A DNA stretch of 64,000 nucleotides, taken from NCBI RefSeq assembly GCF_050624435.1, contig NC_134541.1:6149983-6213982 (forward strand). The letters run 5' to 3'. Numbering within the stretch: the stretch's first letter is position 1; each line of letters begins with the position of its first letter. The translations under genes were made by a program, and so were the position numbers. Source of the stretch: Tenrec ecaudatus. Lineage: Eukaryota; Chordata; Mammalia; Afrosoricida; Tenrecidae. This document shows positions 48,072 to 57,431 of this stretch, piece by piece. The notes beneath the pieces were generated by a model, which saw nothing but the letters and a program-made list of their open reading frames with translations, searched no databases and had not been told where the DNA came from.

Positions 48072-49862
48072 ATGGCCTCATTCAGAAAAAGAAAGGAAAT
48101 GAACAAATATGAAATACTTTCGGAAGTTTTTGACGATGATTATTCAGATGTTCCTGGTGAAAATGAGGATGCGGATGACTGTGTGAATGAATGTTTTGAT
48201 GGTTCTGAGGACACTTCCAGTGACAGTGACATTAGACCTATAAAGAAGAATAAAGTGGCAGTGCTTTCAAATGATTCAGACACTAAAGATGAAGGTGAGT
48301 CTGTTTTTGTGAGTGATCCATTTTGTGATAATGTTACTAACGATTGGTGTGAAATTGACATTCCACCACGTTTGGAAATGTTTGAAGGTCATCCTGGGAT
48401 CATTACATTTCCAACTCAATGTGACTCTGTAGCCTCTGTGACTAGCCGGATGTTTGGGGATGACTTGTTTGAATTGTTTTGCAAGGAGTTGTGCACTTAT
48501 CATGATCAAACCTCAGCGAAATATAAAACATCACCTAAATCGCTCAAGTGGTCTCCCGTTACACAAAAAGACATGAAGAAATTCTTAGCCCTAATTCTTC
48601 TAATGGGACAAACAAGAAAAGATAGCTGGAAAGATTATTGGTCAACAGATCCTCTAATAGCTACCCCAATATTTTCGCAGACTATGAGTCGTAATAGATT
48701 TGAACAAATATGGACATTCTGGCACTTCAATGATAACACGAAAATGGACAACAGCTCTGGAAGACTCTTTAAAATTCAACCTGTGCTGGATTATTTCCTA
48801 AATAAATTCAGGACGCTTTACAGACCAAAGCAACAGTTGTCTTTGGACGAGGGGATGATTCCGTGGAGAGGACGCCTCAGGTTTCGAGCAAACAACCCAG
48901 CAAAGATTACAAAGTATGGTTTCCTTGTTAGGAAGGTGTGCGAGAGTGGCACAGGCTATATCTGTAATATGGAAATTCATACCGGTGAAGGGAAGAAATT
49001 GAAAGAAACTGTTCTCTCAGTTCTTGGCCCTTATCTTGGTATGTGGCACCATATCTACCAGGATAATTACTATAACAGTACCTCTACTGCTGATTTACTA
49101 CTGAAAAACAAAACTCGAGTCTGTGGTACGATTAGAGTGAACAGAGGTTTACCGCTAACTCTAAAAGCCAAAGCATCAAGAATGAAGAAAGGTGACACAG
49201 TTTTCTGTAGAAAAGGTGACATTCTTCTCCTCATATGGAAAGACAAGCGAGATGTCAGAATGATATCAACAATTCATGACGCTTCTGTCTCAAACACAGC
49301 AAAGAACAATAGGAAAACGGGAGAGGACACATTGAAACCTGTGTGTATACAGCAGTATAATGCCCACATGAAGGGAGTTGATCGTGCAGATCAGTACCTC
49401 TCGTATTATCCTATTCTAAGGAAAACAATGAAATGGACCAAAAAAGTCGTCCTTTATCTCATAAACTGTGGACTTTTCAATTGTTATAGAATTTACAATG
49501 CCCTGAATCCAGAGAAAAAAATGAAGTACAAGCAGTTTCTCCTTTCAGTGGCAAAATACTGGATTACTGATGATGACAATGAAGGCTCTCCAGAACCAGA
49601 GAGAGAGATGTCCAGCCCAACCCCTAGTAGAGCAGGGAGAGCACCACGTAAAGACCCACCAGGAAGGCTGTCAGGTGACATGAAGCAGCATGAACCTGTG
49701 TTCATTGCAAGCAATGGAAAAAAGAAATTTCCTACCAGAGCCTGTAGAGTTTGCGCTGCCCATGGAAAAAGAAGTGAAACCAGGTATATTTGCAAATTTT
49801 GTAAGGTACCACTTCACAGAGAAAAATGTTATACAAAGTACCATACATTAAAAAAATACTAG
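48072..49862 (+). CDS. piggyBac transposase, piggyBat-like, 596 aa
   Basis: A DDE/D transposase that excises and inserts DNA at TTAA without leaving a footprint. The acidic Ser/Asp-rich N-terminus (about residues 20-85) precedes the DDE_Tnp_1_7 core (about 105-470). Catalytic aspartates are visible as D259 (LSLDEGMIPWRGRL), D331 (YQDNYYNS) and D437 with D440 (KGVDRADQYLSYY). The C-terminal cysteine-rich domain is complete: C558, C561, C574, C577, H582, C586 and H591, the domain that binds the transposon ends. The length equals that of known transposases (about 570-610). From memory the core is closest to bat piggyBat (LSLDEG.PWRGRL, SGTGYICNMEI, CGTIR.NRG, KKFPTRACRVC) and more distant from human PGBD4. 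The ATG context GAGATGG is strong, and it is the first ATG after a 3' splice site ending at 48069. No stop or frameshift is present. Domestication cannot be excluded. Confidence 0.96.
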   Translation: MASFRKRKEMNKYEILSEVFDDDYSDVPGENEDADDCVNECFDGSEDTSSDSDIRPIKKNKVAVLSNDSDTKDEGESVFVSDPFCDNVTNDWCEIDIPPRLEMFEGHPGIITFPTQCDSVASVTSRMFGDDLFELFCKELCTYHDQTSAKYKTSPKSLKWSPVTQKDMKKFLALILLMGQTRKDSWKDYWSTDPLIATPIFSQTMSRNRFEQIWTFWHFNDNTKMDNSSGRLFKIQPVLDYFLNKFRTLYRPKQQLSLDEGMIPWRGRLRFRANNPAKITKYGFLVRKVCESGTGYICNMEIHTGEGKKLKETVLSVLGPYLGMWHHIYQDNYYNSTSTADLLLKNKTRVCGTIRVNRGLPLTLKAKASRMKKGDTVFCRKGDILLLIWKDKRDVRMISTIHDASVSNTAKNNRKTGEDTLKPVCIQQYNAHMKGVDRADQYLSYYPILRKTMKWTKKVVLYLINCGLFNCYRIYNALNPEKKMKYKQFLLSVAKYWITDDDNEGSPEPEREMSSPTPSRAGRAPRKDPPGRLSGDMKQHEPVFIASNGKKKFPTRACRVCAAHGKRSETRYICKFCKVPLHREKCYTKYHTLKKY

Positions 49863-50275
49863 GAACCTTTGATTATATATAGGTCCTATGCTAACTACAA
49901 TATATGAAATAATTGTAACTGTTTAGGATAAGGTCTCCACAACTAATCATCTCAAAGGGCTAGAAGCTAATTTTTGCAATGTTTCAGGGATAGTATTTGC
50001 AGTCTTTGTTTCTCAATGTAGTTGTCTAGTATAGTTATATAGTGACAATAGTACATTGTGTAACAAAGGAACATACCAACAAATGAACACTGGGGAACAT
50101 AGAATGTACTTTTTGTTTGACATACTGTAGTTTTTTCAAAGTAATATGGATTATGTTGATTATTTTTACAAGAAGTTTATAATTTCATGAATATTAAAGG
50201 TCATAAATAATCCACATACATGGCAAAATATTGTTTCATAATGTGAGATGTTTTATATTCAAAAACTTAGTTATA

Positions 50276-50281
50276 AATAAA
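50276..50281 (+). terminator. Polyadenylation signal of the piggyBac element
   Basis: AATAAA lies 414 bp after the transposase stop and about 120 bp inside the right end. It is the best signal in the 3' region. Confidence 0.55.
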
Positions 50282-50406
50282 CATAAAAAGTTGATGAGAT
50301 GTAAACCCATTTATGGTTTAATGCAAAAAAAAACCCTAACAGCCGAAAAAATATACGGCCACTTGGGTAAGATGATAAAAAAAAAATCCAGTCTTTAATG
50401 TGTTAA

Positions 50407-52084
50407 ATTTCAGTTAGTGGTTTTTTTTGTTATTTTTTACATCTATGTTTATAGTCACTTTTCTCCATGGTGAAATTTCTTTTATGTGGCTATTTTGCCG
50501 TGATTTTTTGAAAATCAGCTTGGAAGATTATTTGCTGATAAGATTGGAAGATTAATGCCTGAGAAATTATCTTTGTCTCAGTTCTTTGCAGAAACAACTT
50601 GGTGGTGGCGGCAGCAGGCCACATCTTCCACCTTATTTTCTATCCGATGTGGTTTGGAACTTTTGGGGGCAGATTTCCCAGGTTGATTAGTATTCCTGTG
50701 AAAGCATGGTAATTTGATACTTTTTTTTGCCTGGTAGTTAACAAGACCTGAGTTGATTGACATCCTCAGGTTGCTTGGGGAAGCTCTAGCCTGTAACAGG
50801 TGAGTACTGTGCTATGTAAGTGACTGAAAAGCAAACTTTTTGAGGCTTCCTGGTGGAGAAGACAGTAGAAAAGCCAGGTTGGTGCAGAAGCAGAGCCATG
50901 TATGAGCTGAACCATTTAGTGGCAGAGATTCCCTGCTGGTAGAGAGGCCAGGGCAGAACTGTCCAAGGTGCTGATGGAGACCTGCATCAGAAGGGACCAT
51001 TTCTAGTCCATGAGTTCCCCTGGAAGAAAGGAGCCCGGATTGGCCAGCTGCTAATTGTATCCCAACAAGCCTCTTACCAATAAGTGAGACTTCTCAGTGA
51101 ATTGTAGGTAAAGAGCAGGGGCTGAGGGTAGGGGGAGGTTTGAGTGCTGAGAGAAGGGAGAGAACAAGTTGGGGCACAGCACCTTGGAGAAGTTTAGAAT
51201 GAGGGGCATATTTAGGGACTGTCTCATAAAACCAGCTTTCTCTGGACTTTCATTCATGAGATTTGTTTACTGTGCATCGTTTTTCATGCCCTCCTTCCAC
51301 TCCCTTACTCTGTCATCCCCACTGGTGAAGTTCCAAATAGAGGTAACACTGTGTTCCTCAGTCTTGACATGAAGATGACATTGATCACAGCTATAATTGC
51401 TAGATGGACATGGAACTTGAGTAAGAAACAAACCTGTAATACTTTAAGTTACTGAGGTCTTGAGAGGCTGTTTCTTAATACAGAGTAACCCAGCCCACCC
51501 TAAACATACAGACCCTTTCCTCTGAGAGTAGTCCCTTCTTCAGGTCACTCAGCTGTTTCATGTAGTCATGCTTTCAGTAACTACTATTGTAGGCATTGGG
51601 GAAGAAAAGGGGCTGTGGAATGAGACTTTTCCACTGTAGGGTGGCACTTGATAGCTGTATATCTAACTGGAGGAACAAATAAACTAACCTCTTAAATCCT
51701 CACTTTTCTCCTGTGAAATGAAAATAATAGGTATTTAAATCTTGGGCACTTTAAAGATTAGTGGAACCTTTTAGTATTTGCTTTATAAATGATATTCACT
51801 CACATTAGTGTTTGTATTGGATGGAGAGGTTTTGTTTTAGAAGGAAAGCTTTATCAGCATAGGCTTAGTTGTACTGCAGAAACGCATGGCCCTCAAGTCA
51901 CAGCAATTCAATGAACCAATTTCAACCATTTACCCCATCTTATTTGCCATCCTTCATACATTGTTGTTGGTTGACACAATGATCTTTTCCAGCAGAACCT
52001 AGTGGGAAGAGGAGCCTGGTGGGAGCATGTTCTTCACATGTCAGAGGAAAAAGATGACACAGGTGATGGTGTCAAGAAATGTTT
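50407..52084. other. Unassigned sequence
   Basis: No exon with splice sites and no clearly named repeat is recognised. A fragment near 51.88-51.95 kb ('gcatggccctcaagtcacag') may be a worn AfroSINE tail. Confidence 0.4.
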
Positions 52085-52864
52085 AGAAATCAGTTTTCCC
52101 CCAAGGGGGATGAACAACAAATATGGATGAAGGGATACAGCAGACAGTGTAAGATATGAAAATATAATTTATCATGGGTTCACTAGGTGGAAGGGTGGCG
52201 AGAGGGATAAAAGAGGAGCGATATATCATTGTGAATGAGGGGAAGTATAGATTGGGGACCCAAAGCCCACCTGTAGGCTACTGGACATCCCCTCACAGAA
52301 TGGTCGTGTGAAGATGAACCAGTCAGGGTGCAGTATAGCAACTATGAAATATACAACTTTCCTCTTATTCTTAAATGCTTCCTCCCCACTTCCCCCCACT
52401 ACCATGATTCCAATTCTACCTTACAAATCTGGCTAGACCAGAGGATGTACACTGGTACAGATAGGTACTGGAAACACTGGAATTCAGGACAGATGATCCC
52501 TTCAGGACCAGTGGTGAGAGAGGTGATACCAGGAGGGTGGGGTAGGAAGGGGGAACCGATTACAAGGACCTACATATAACCTCCTCCCTGGGGGATGGAG
52601 AACAGAACAGTGGGTAAAGGGAGACATAGGACAATGTAAGACATGACAAACTAATTTATAAATTATTCCCTATCAAGACTTCATTAGGGAGGAGGGACAA
52701 GGAGGGAGGGGGGAAAATAGAGGTGATACCAAGGGCTCAAATAGAAAGCAAATGTTTTGAGAATAATGGCAACAAATGTAAAAATGTGGTTGACACAAAA
52801 TGGATGGATGTTTGGATTTTGATAAGAGGTATATGAGCCCCCAACAAAATTAAGAAAAAAAAAC
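52085..52864 (+). mobile_element. L1 3' UTR, sense
   Basis: Colinear with the 45.43-46.08 kb copy: 'cccaaagcccacctgtaggc', 'gctagaccagaggatgtaca', 'gggggaaccgattacaagga' and the terminal 'gagcccccaacaaaattaag' followed by an A-run. It is 5'-truncated. Confidence 0.85.
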
Positions 52865-52995
52865 AAGCTATAGGGGCTCAGGTAGAAAGATAATGTTTGA
52901 AAATGATGATGGCAACATATGTACAAGTTTGCATATAATTGATTTATGCATTGTTAAAATATCTGTAAGAGCCTCCAATAATTTAAAAGTTTTAA
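52865..52995 (+). repeat. Second, short L1 3' tail directly after the first
   Basis: 'gggctcaggtagaaagataa' to 'aagagcctccaataatttaa' repeats the terminal part of the preceding L1, giving two tails head to tail, as also seen at 28.24-28.57 kb. Confidence 0.7.
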
Positions 52996-53234
52996 AGTAT
53001 CACAGTTTTATTTTCTTTTAACATACATTGTCCAAGCCAAGTCCAAGCCAAGTCATCAGGTCAAAGATAGTAGGGGGAACTGATGAAATCCCCTTAAGAG
53101 ACTAAGATCAGCAAAATGATGTATTTTGACAATAAACATTTTTTTTAGCTTGCAAACAGATTGTTATAATTGCTGTCAATAAGGCTTAAACCTGTAAATA
53201 CTGAACAGGCAAAAGTTGTGAGATAGATACAAGG

Positions 53235-53700
53235 GGGCTTCAAAAAGTTTGTGGGAAACTTCCATTATTTTCAGATTTGTGTAGAGTCATCACTGGGGCT
53301 TTTTCTTGCTTCTGGTTTCTTTGTTGGTCTGCTGTTGCACCTGCATGACCAGATCCAGGGCCTTCTTGAAAGCTTGCAGGTAATTGGGAAGCATGTCTAC
53401 AGTGGGTTCTGCTTTGTTCTCAATTTTCTCCAGGTTGCAGTCTGGCTGCTTGGCCTTCTCAGGAGAGCTTAAGTCAGGTTGGCCCTTGCTGTGAGCTGGA
53501 GTCTCAGGGAGGAGGCACCGCTGGGCGTGCCCACTACACAGTGCTCAGGCTGCTGGCGCTTCTCTGGCACCATGCCCCATGCACAGCAAGGAGGAACCGC
53601 GGTATGACCCTCACTTCCGGCTAGGACACCGCCACGTCCGGCCCATCTCAGCGTGACCCGGAATGGGAGAACAGTTATGGGTGTGATCCGGGAACACATA
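53235..53700 (-). pseudogene. Unidentified retrocopy-like sequence
   Basis: The minus strand looks like an mRNA copy: a GC-rich leader with CCGGAAGTGAG (an ETS-type site common at transcription starts), then an ATG at about 53572 opening MVPEKRQQPEHCVVGTPSGA, stopped after 34 codons. A second phase continues protein-like (KALDLVMQVQQQTNKETRSK) to a stop near 53290. The two phases suggest a frame change in an old retrocopy. I do not recognise the protein. No clear target duplication or tail was found, so this is tentative. Confidence 0.45.
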
Positions 53701-53829
53701 AGTGAAAAATCAGGCAGGAGTTAAGACTTCATTAAGCTCTGCCCCGCTAGATGGTCCACGTGGAGGGAGAGAGTTAAATTTACTTTCTAGTTAAAAAGAA
53801 AACTTAATTTAAGTGGAGAAACTGCAATA

Positions 53830-55290
53830 TGGTTTGATTAATGGAACAGGTCTGGATTGGATGGAAGAGCAAATGAGCAACTCTTGTCAACTGTGTTGGA
53901 AGATGACTCAGGATGCTATACTAGGGGGCTCCCAGTTACCCTTAAAGGACTGTGGAGCAGAAAGGTGACTCAAAGATGTGGAAATTATTGCACAGTATCG
54001 TTAATATCACATGCAAGTAAGATTTTGCTGGGGATGATTAAAAAGCGATTGCAGCAGTACCTCACCAGGGAAACAGAAATTTAAGCAGGATTCTGAGGAT
54101 ATGGAATGAGGGATAGCATTGATGGCATCAGAAGGATCTTGGCTGAAAGTACAGAGTACTAAAAGGTTTAATTGTGTTGTATTGACTCTGTAAAGTCATT
54201 TCACTGTGTGTACCATATCAAACTATGGATGACACTCAGAAGAACAGGAATTGCAGGACACTTAGTTGTGCTCATGTGGAACCTGTATAGACATCAACAG
54301 AGTAGGGACATGATGCATGCTGCTTGGTTTATTTTCAGGAAAGGTGTATATCAAGATTGTCTCTTCACCATACTTATTCAGTGTATATGCTGAGCAGATT
54401 ATCCTAGAACTGAATTCTAAGAATGAGGTGGGACTGAATTATACATGTAGAACTTGTGGAATATTCTAGATTTGCATGTGATGATAATTGTACAACTCTT
54501 CTTGATATTACTGAATTGTATAACATTTGAATGGAATGCTAATAAAACTTAAAAAATAAAGAACAGGCATCAGGATTGATGGAAGGGTTATTCACAAACT
54601 TTGGTATCTAGATGACACAACTTCACTTGCTAAAAGCTAGGACACTAGGTACTTGCTGAAGACCAAAGACTGCAGCCCTCAGTATGGATCTCACTCAACA
54701 TAATGAAAACCTAAATGCTTGTAAATGGACCAGTAGGTATGATCATGATAGATAGTGGGAAATAATTCATTTTGCCTGAATCCATCATCAACACTCATGG
54801 GAGTAATCGTCAAGAAATAACATGACAAAGCACAGAGTAAAGATGTCACTTTGAAAATGAAAGTGAGCCTGATCTAAACGTTCATATTTTCAATCATCTC
54901 GTATGCATTTGAAAGTTTGACAGTGACTAAGGAAGACCAGAAAGCAGTTGATGCATTTGAATTGTTTCGTTGAAGAATATGGAAAATAACTTGCACTGTC
55001 AGAAGAAAACATGCTGTCTTGGAGGAAGTACACTCAGGGTGGGTCTTAGAAACAAGGCTGGTGAGACTTTTGTTCGTATACTTCAAATATATTATTAATG
55101 CAGACTAGTCCCTGGTAAAGGACTTCATACTTGGTTAGAGAGTCATAGGGAAAAGAGAAGGATCTACTATGTTACGATTACCACAGGGGCTACAACAATG
55201 GGGTCAAATGTGACAATTGAAGATGGTTGGGTCAGGATTGGACCATACTTCAGTTTATTATTCATGCAGCCAATATGAGTCAACTTGTTA
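53830..55290 (+). mobile_element. RTE/BovB-like LINE remnant (reverse transcriptase region)
   Basis: The plus strand carries reverse-transcriptase motifs of the RTE clade in order: VSLISHASKILLGMIKKRLQ (54.0 kb), a DY-KAFDCV-like region, a YQDCLF block (54.35 kb, RQGC equivalent), a 'gatgacacaacttcacttgc' block (54.61 kb, DDTT region) and 'gtatgcatttgaaagtttga' downstream. Many stops and frame changes make it inactive. A worn L1 tail (about 54440-54560) lies within. BovB-type RTEs are known in afrotherians. Confidence 0.78.
54440..54560 (+). repeat. Old L1 3' tail inside the RTE remnant
   Basis: 'gtacaactcttcttgatatt' and 'ctaataaaacttaaaaaata' are the sense form of the older L1 tail type seen antisense at 401 and 23.75 kb. 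Confidence 0.7.
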
Positions 55291-55414
55291 CACCTAACAA
55301 AAAAATCAGACATCAGTAAGGAATCCCAGAATAGTACACAGAATATACTAAGGTGTATAAAGTTCAACAGTTTGAACTTACCCAGAAATTCCTTAAGATG
55401 ATAGGCTTTGTAGT

Positions 55415-56040
55415 TTCTTTTTAAATAATTTTATTGGGGGTTCATACAACTCATCATAATTCATACATCCTTCTTGTCAAGCCCATTGTACATTTGTTGC
55501 CATTATCATTGTCAAAACATTTTTTTCTACTTAAAAGAGCCCTTGGTGTCACCTAATTTTATTCTACTCCCTCCATCATGAAACCTTTGTCGTTTATAAA
55601 TTAGGTTTTCATGTCTTACACTGACTGATGTCTTCCTTTACCTACTTTTCTGTTGTCCATCCCCCTAGGAGGGTGTTATTGGCAAATCATTGTGATTGCT
55701 TTCCCTTTTTTCCCCCTACCCTCCTTGTAATGACTACTCTCAATATTGGCCCAGAGTGTTTAACTGTCTTGGATATCTTGTGTTTCCAACTGTTACCTGG
55801 ACCTGTGTACATGCTCTGGCCTGGTTGAATTTTTGAGTTACAATTGGGGTCATGATAGGGGGGGCAGGGAATGCATTAAAGAACTAGAGGAAAGTCGTAT
55901 ATTTGAATCATGCTGTACTGCACCCTGATTGGCTCATCTCTTCCTTGCCACCCTTTGGTAAAGGGATGTACAATTATCTACAGATGGGCTTTGGGTCTTC
56001 ACACTGTACTCCCCCTCATTTACATTGCAGTGATTTTTTG
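55415..56040 (-). mobile_element. L1 3' UTR, antisense
   Basis: It starts 'aataattttattgggggttc' and runs through 'gtcttacactgactgatgtc' and 'cagatgggctttgggtcttc', colinear with the 25.96-26.6 kb L1 end. Confidence 0.88.
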
Positions 56041-56599
56041 ATCTGGGAGCTTATTTTCTTTTTAGGAATGGTTGAATTCACCCATGAAACTGATTGTGAA
56101 TTTGGAATCCATGAACCTTTTAAAAATGGTAGATGAGTAATAGAGTGATTCATTAAAGAAACATTTTACTACAGTGCAGGACAACCAAGCACTAGAAAGA
56201 ATTGGTGTTATGAGCATCTAGCTTTCTATTCCATTTGGTTACAGAATGCAAATAGGGAAGCGTTTCGCTAGTTAATACTGACCCCTCACCCACCCTCATT
56301 TCAAGTGGAGGCTATCAGACTTCCCGCGAAAGTTTCTCAGTGGTGAGTGGTCTGTGGTGGCAACTTTGTCCTTTTAAGTCAGCTAAGGAGGCACCCGGGC
56401 TCTTTTCCCTTAGTGCCCTCTGGTGCAAGAGTTGTAACTGATTGTGGAAGCCTCACACTCTCCCTGCCCAATAATGCTTCCTGGGGGTGGGGTGTGGGGG
56501 TGGAGATAAAAATCCTCTTCTGATGTATAGTGAAGGGTACCTTTGTCTCAAATTCGTGCCTAGTCTACCTACACAGTTTTAATTGTTTGATCTGCTGTA
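56041..56599. other. Unassigned; old 3' flank of ZNF copy B
   Basis: No exon or named repeat is recognised. Confidence 0.4.
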
Positions 56600-56893
56600 T
56601 GAGGAATGAAACAGTTAAAACCTAAGCCACTCATGGAAAACACAGGATTCCTCTGGAGCGACCCTTCTGATGTTTATTGAGCCTTTACTCATAGCTAGTG
56701 CCCTGTCCACATGTGCCTTCTCTTGCGTGTTTATGCTGGTGCTTAAGGAGAATTGATTTGTGGGTAGTCTCATCCACAGTCCTTGCACACATGTAGCTTC
56801 TTTCCTGAGTGTATCCTCTGATGTGTGATGAGAATTGACTGCTGGCTGAAGCCTCACCCACACTCCTTACAAACATGTGGCTTCTCCCCAGAG
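56600..56893 (-). pseudogene. Stranded last two fingers and C-terminus of ZNF copy B
   Basis: Minus-strand reading from 56893 resumes the finger linker (SGEKPHVCKECG) left off at 57475, then a finger QQSILITHQRIH and a second finger ending KSILLKHQHKHARE before an old stop. Both fingers have the Arg codon of the C-G-R-G-F motif changed from CGA to TGA, and a one-base frame change lies in the second finger. These units were part of copy B before the SPIN insertion and have decayed since they lost their reading frame. AATAAA at about 56672 (-) may be the original polyA signal. Confidence 0.85.
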
Positions 56894-57269
56894 CACTGTA
56901 GGGCGCGACCCATTTGGGGGCCAAATGAACTTTTCACAGGGGTCGCCTACGACCATCGGTCTTAGGAACTGATGGTCTTAGGGACCAATACACCGATCCT
57001 CTGTCAGTCTCCAAGTGGGTTCAACCATATGCAAATATGCCCACATGTGAGTACCCTGCGTGAAGACTGTTTCCCATGCTACACCATAAAATTTCATTTA
57101 TTTGTAATTAGAAATATGTCACAATATGTAATTACATATTGTTTTGTGATTAATCACTATGCTTTAATTATGTTGAATTAACAAGGAAAATACATCCTGA
57201 ATATCAGATATTTACATTACGATTCATAACAATAGCAAAATGACAGTTATGAAGTAGCGATGAAAAAAT

Positions 57270-57388
57270 CCTTACGGAAAAGCAGATGTTTTGAGAATGG
57301 TGATGGCAATACATGTGCTTGACACAATGGATGCATGTATGGATTGTGGTAAGCATTGTATGAGCCCCCAATAAAATGATTTTAAAAA
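57270..57388 (+). repeat. Short L1 3' tail inserted in SPIN copy 5
   Basis: 'gatgttttgagaatggtgat', 'gcttgacacaatggatgcat' and CCCCCAATAAAATG form the L1 terminus. It splits the SPIN block that reads 'gatgaaaataattttatgg' in other copies. Confidence 0.85.
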
Positions 57389-57425
57389 TAATTTTATGGT
57401 TGGGGGTCACCACAACATGAGGAAC

Positions 57426-57431
57426 TTTATT
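57426..57431 (-). terminator. SPIN-derived polyadenylation signal of ZNF copy B
   Basis: On the minus strand the SPIN sequence CCCTTTAATAAAGTTCC gives both the stop codon (TAA, 57432-57430) and an overlapping AATAAA. The other four SPIN copies lack it: three have CTGTATTAAA or CTGTATGAAA on the plus strand and copy 3 has TTTAATACAA. A GU-rich element, ATGTTGTGGTGAC, follows about 10 bases downstream. Confidence 0.55.

Larger units (their letters stand above)
47803..50402 (+). mobile_element. Complete piggyBac transposon, 2,600 bp
   Basis: TTAA lies directly on both sides (47799-47802 and 50403-50406), the obligatory piggyBac target duplication. The ends are CACATT...AATGTG; the imperfect inverted repeat extends about 17 bp, with GGAT matching further in. 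A subterminal direct repeat occurs on the left: TGGATCCCGAGTTAA (47814-47828) and TGGATCACGGGATAA (47855-47869). Inside are a 269-bp 5' region, one uninterrupted 596-codon transposase ORF, and a 540-bp AT-rich 3' region with AATAAA. No other repeat interrupts it. All parts required for an autonomous element appear present, in a genome where everything else of this class is decayed. Ends this old would normally have lost the ORF, so the insertion is either young or the ORF is under selection. Confidence 0.93.

Noticed and set aside
48140-49795. Minus-strand open frames within the transposase
   Set aside because: Short shadows of the 596-codon transposase ORF; no features of their own.
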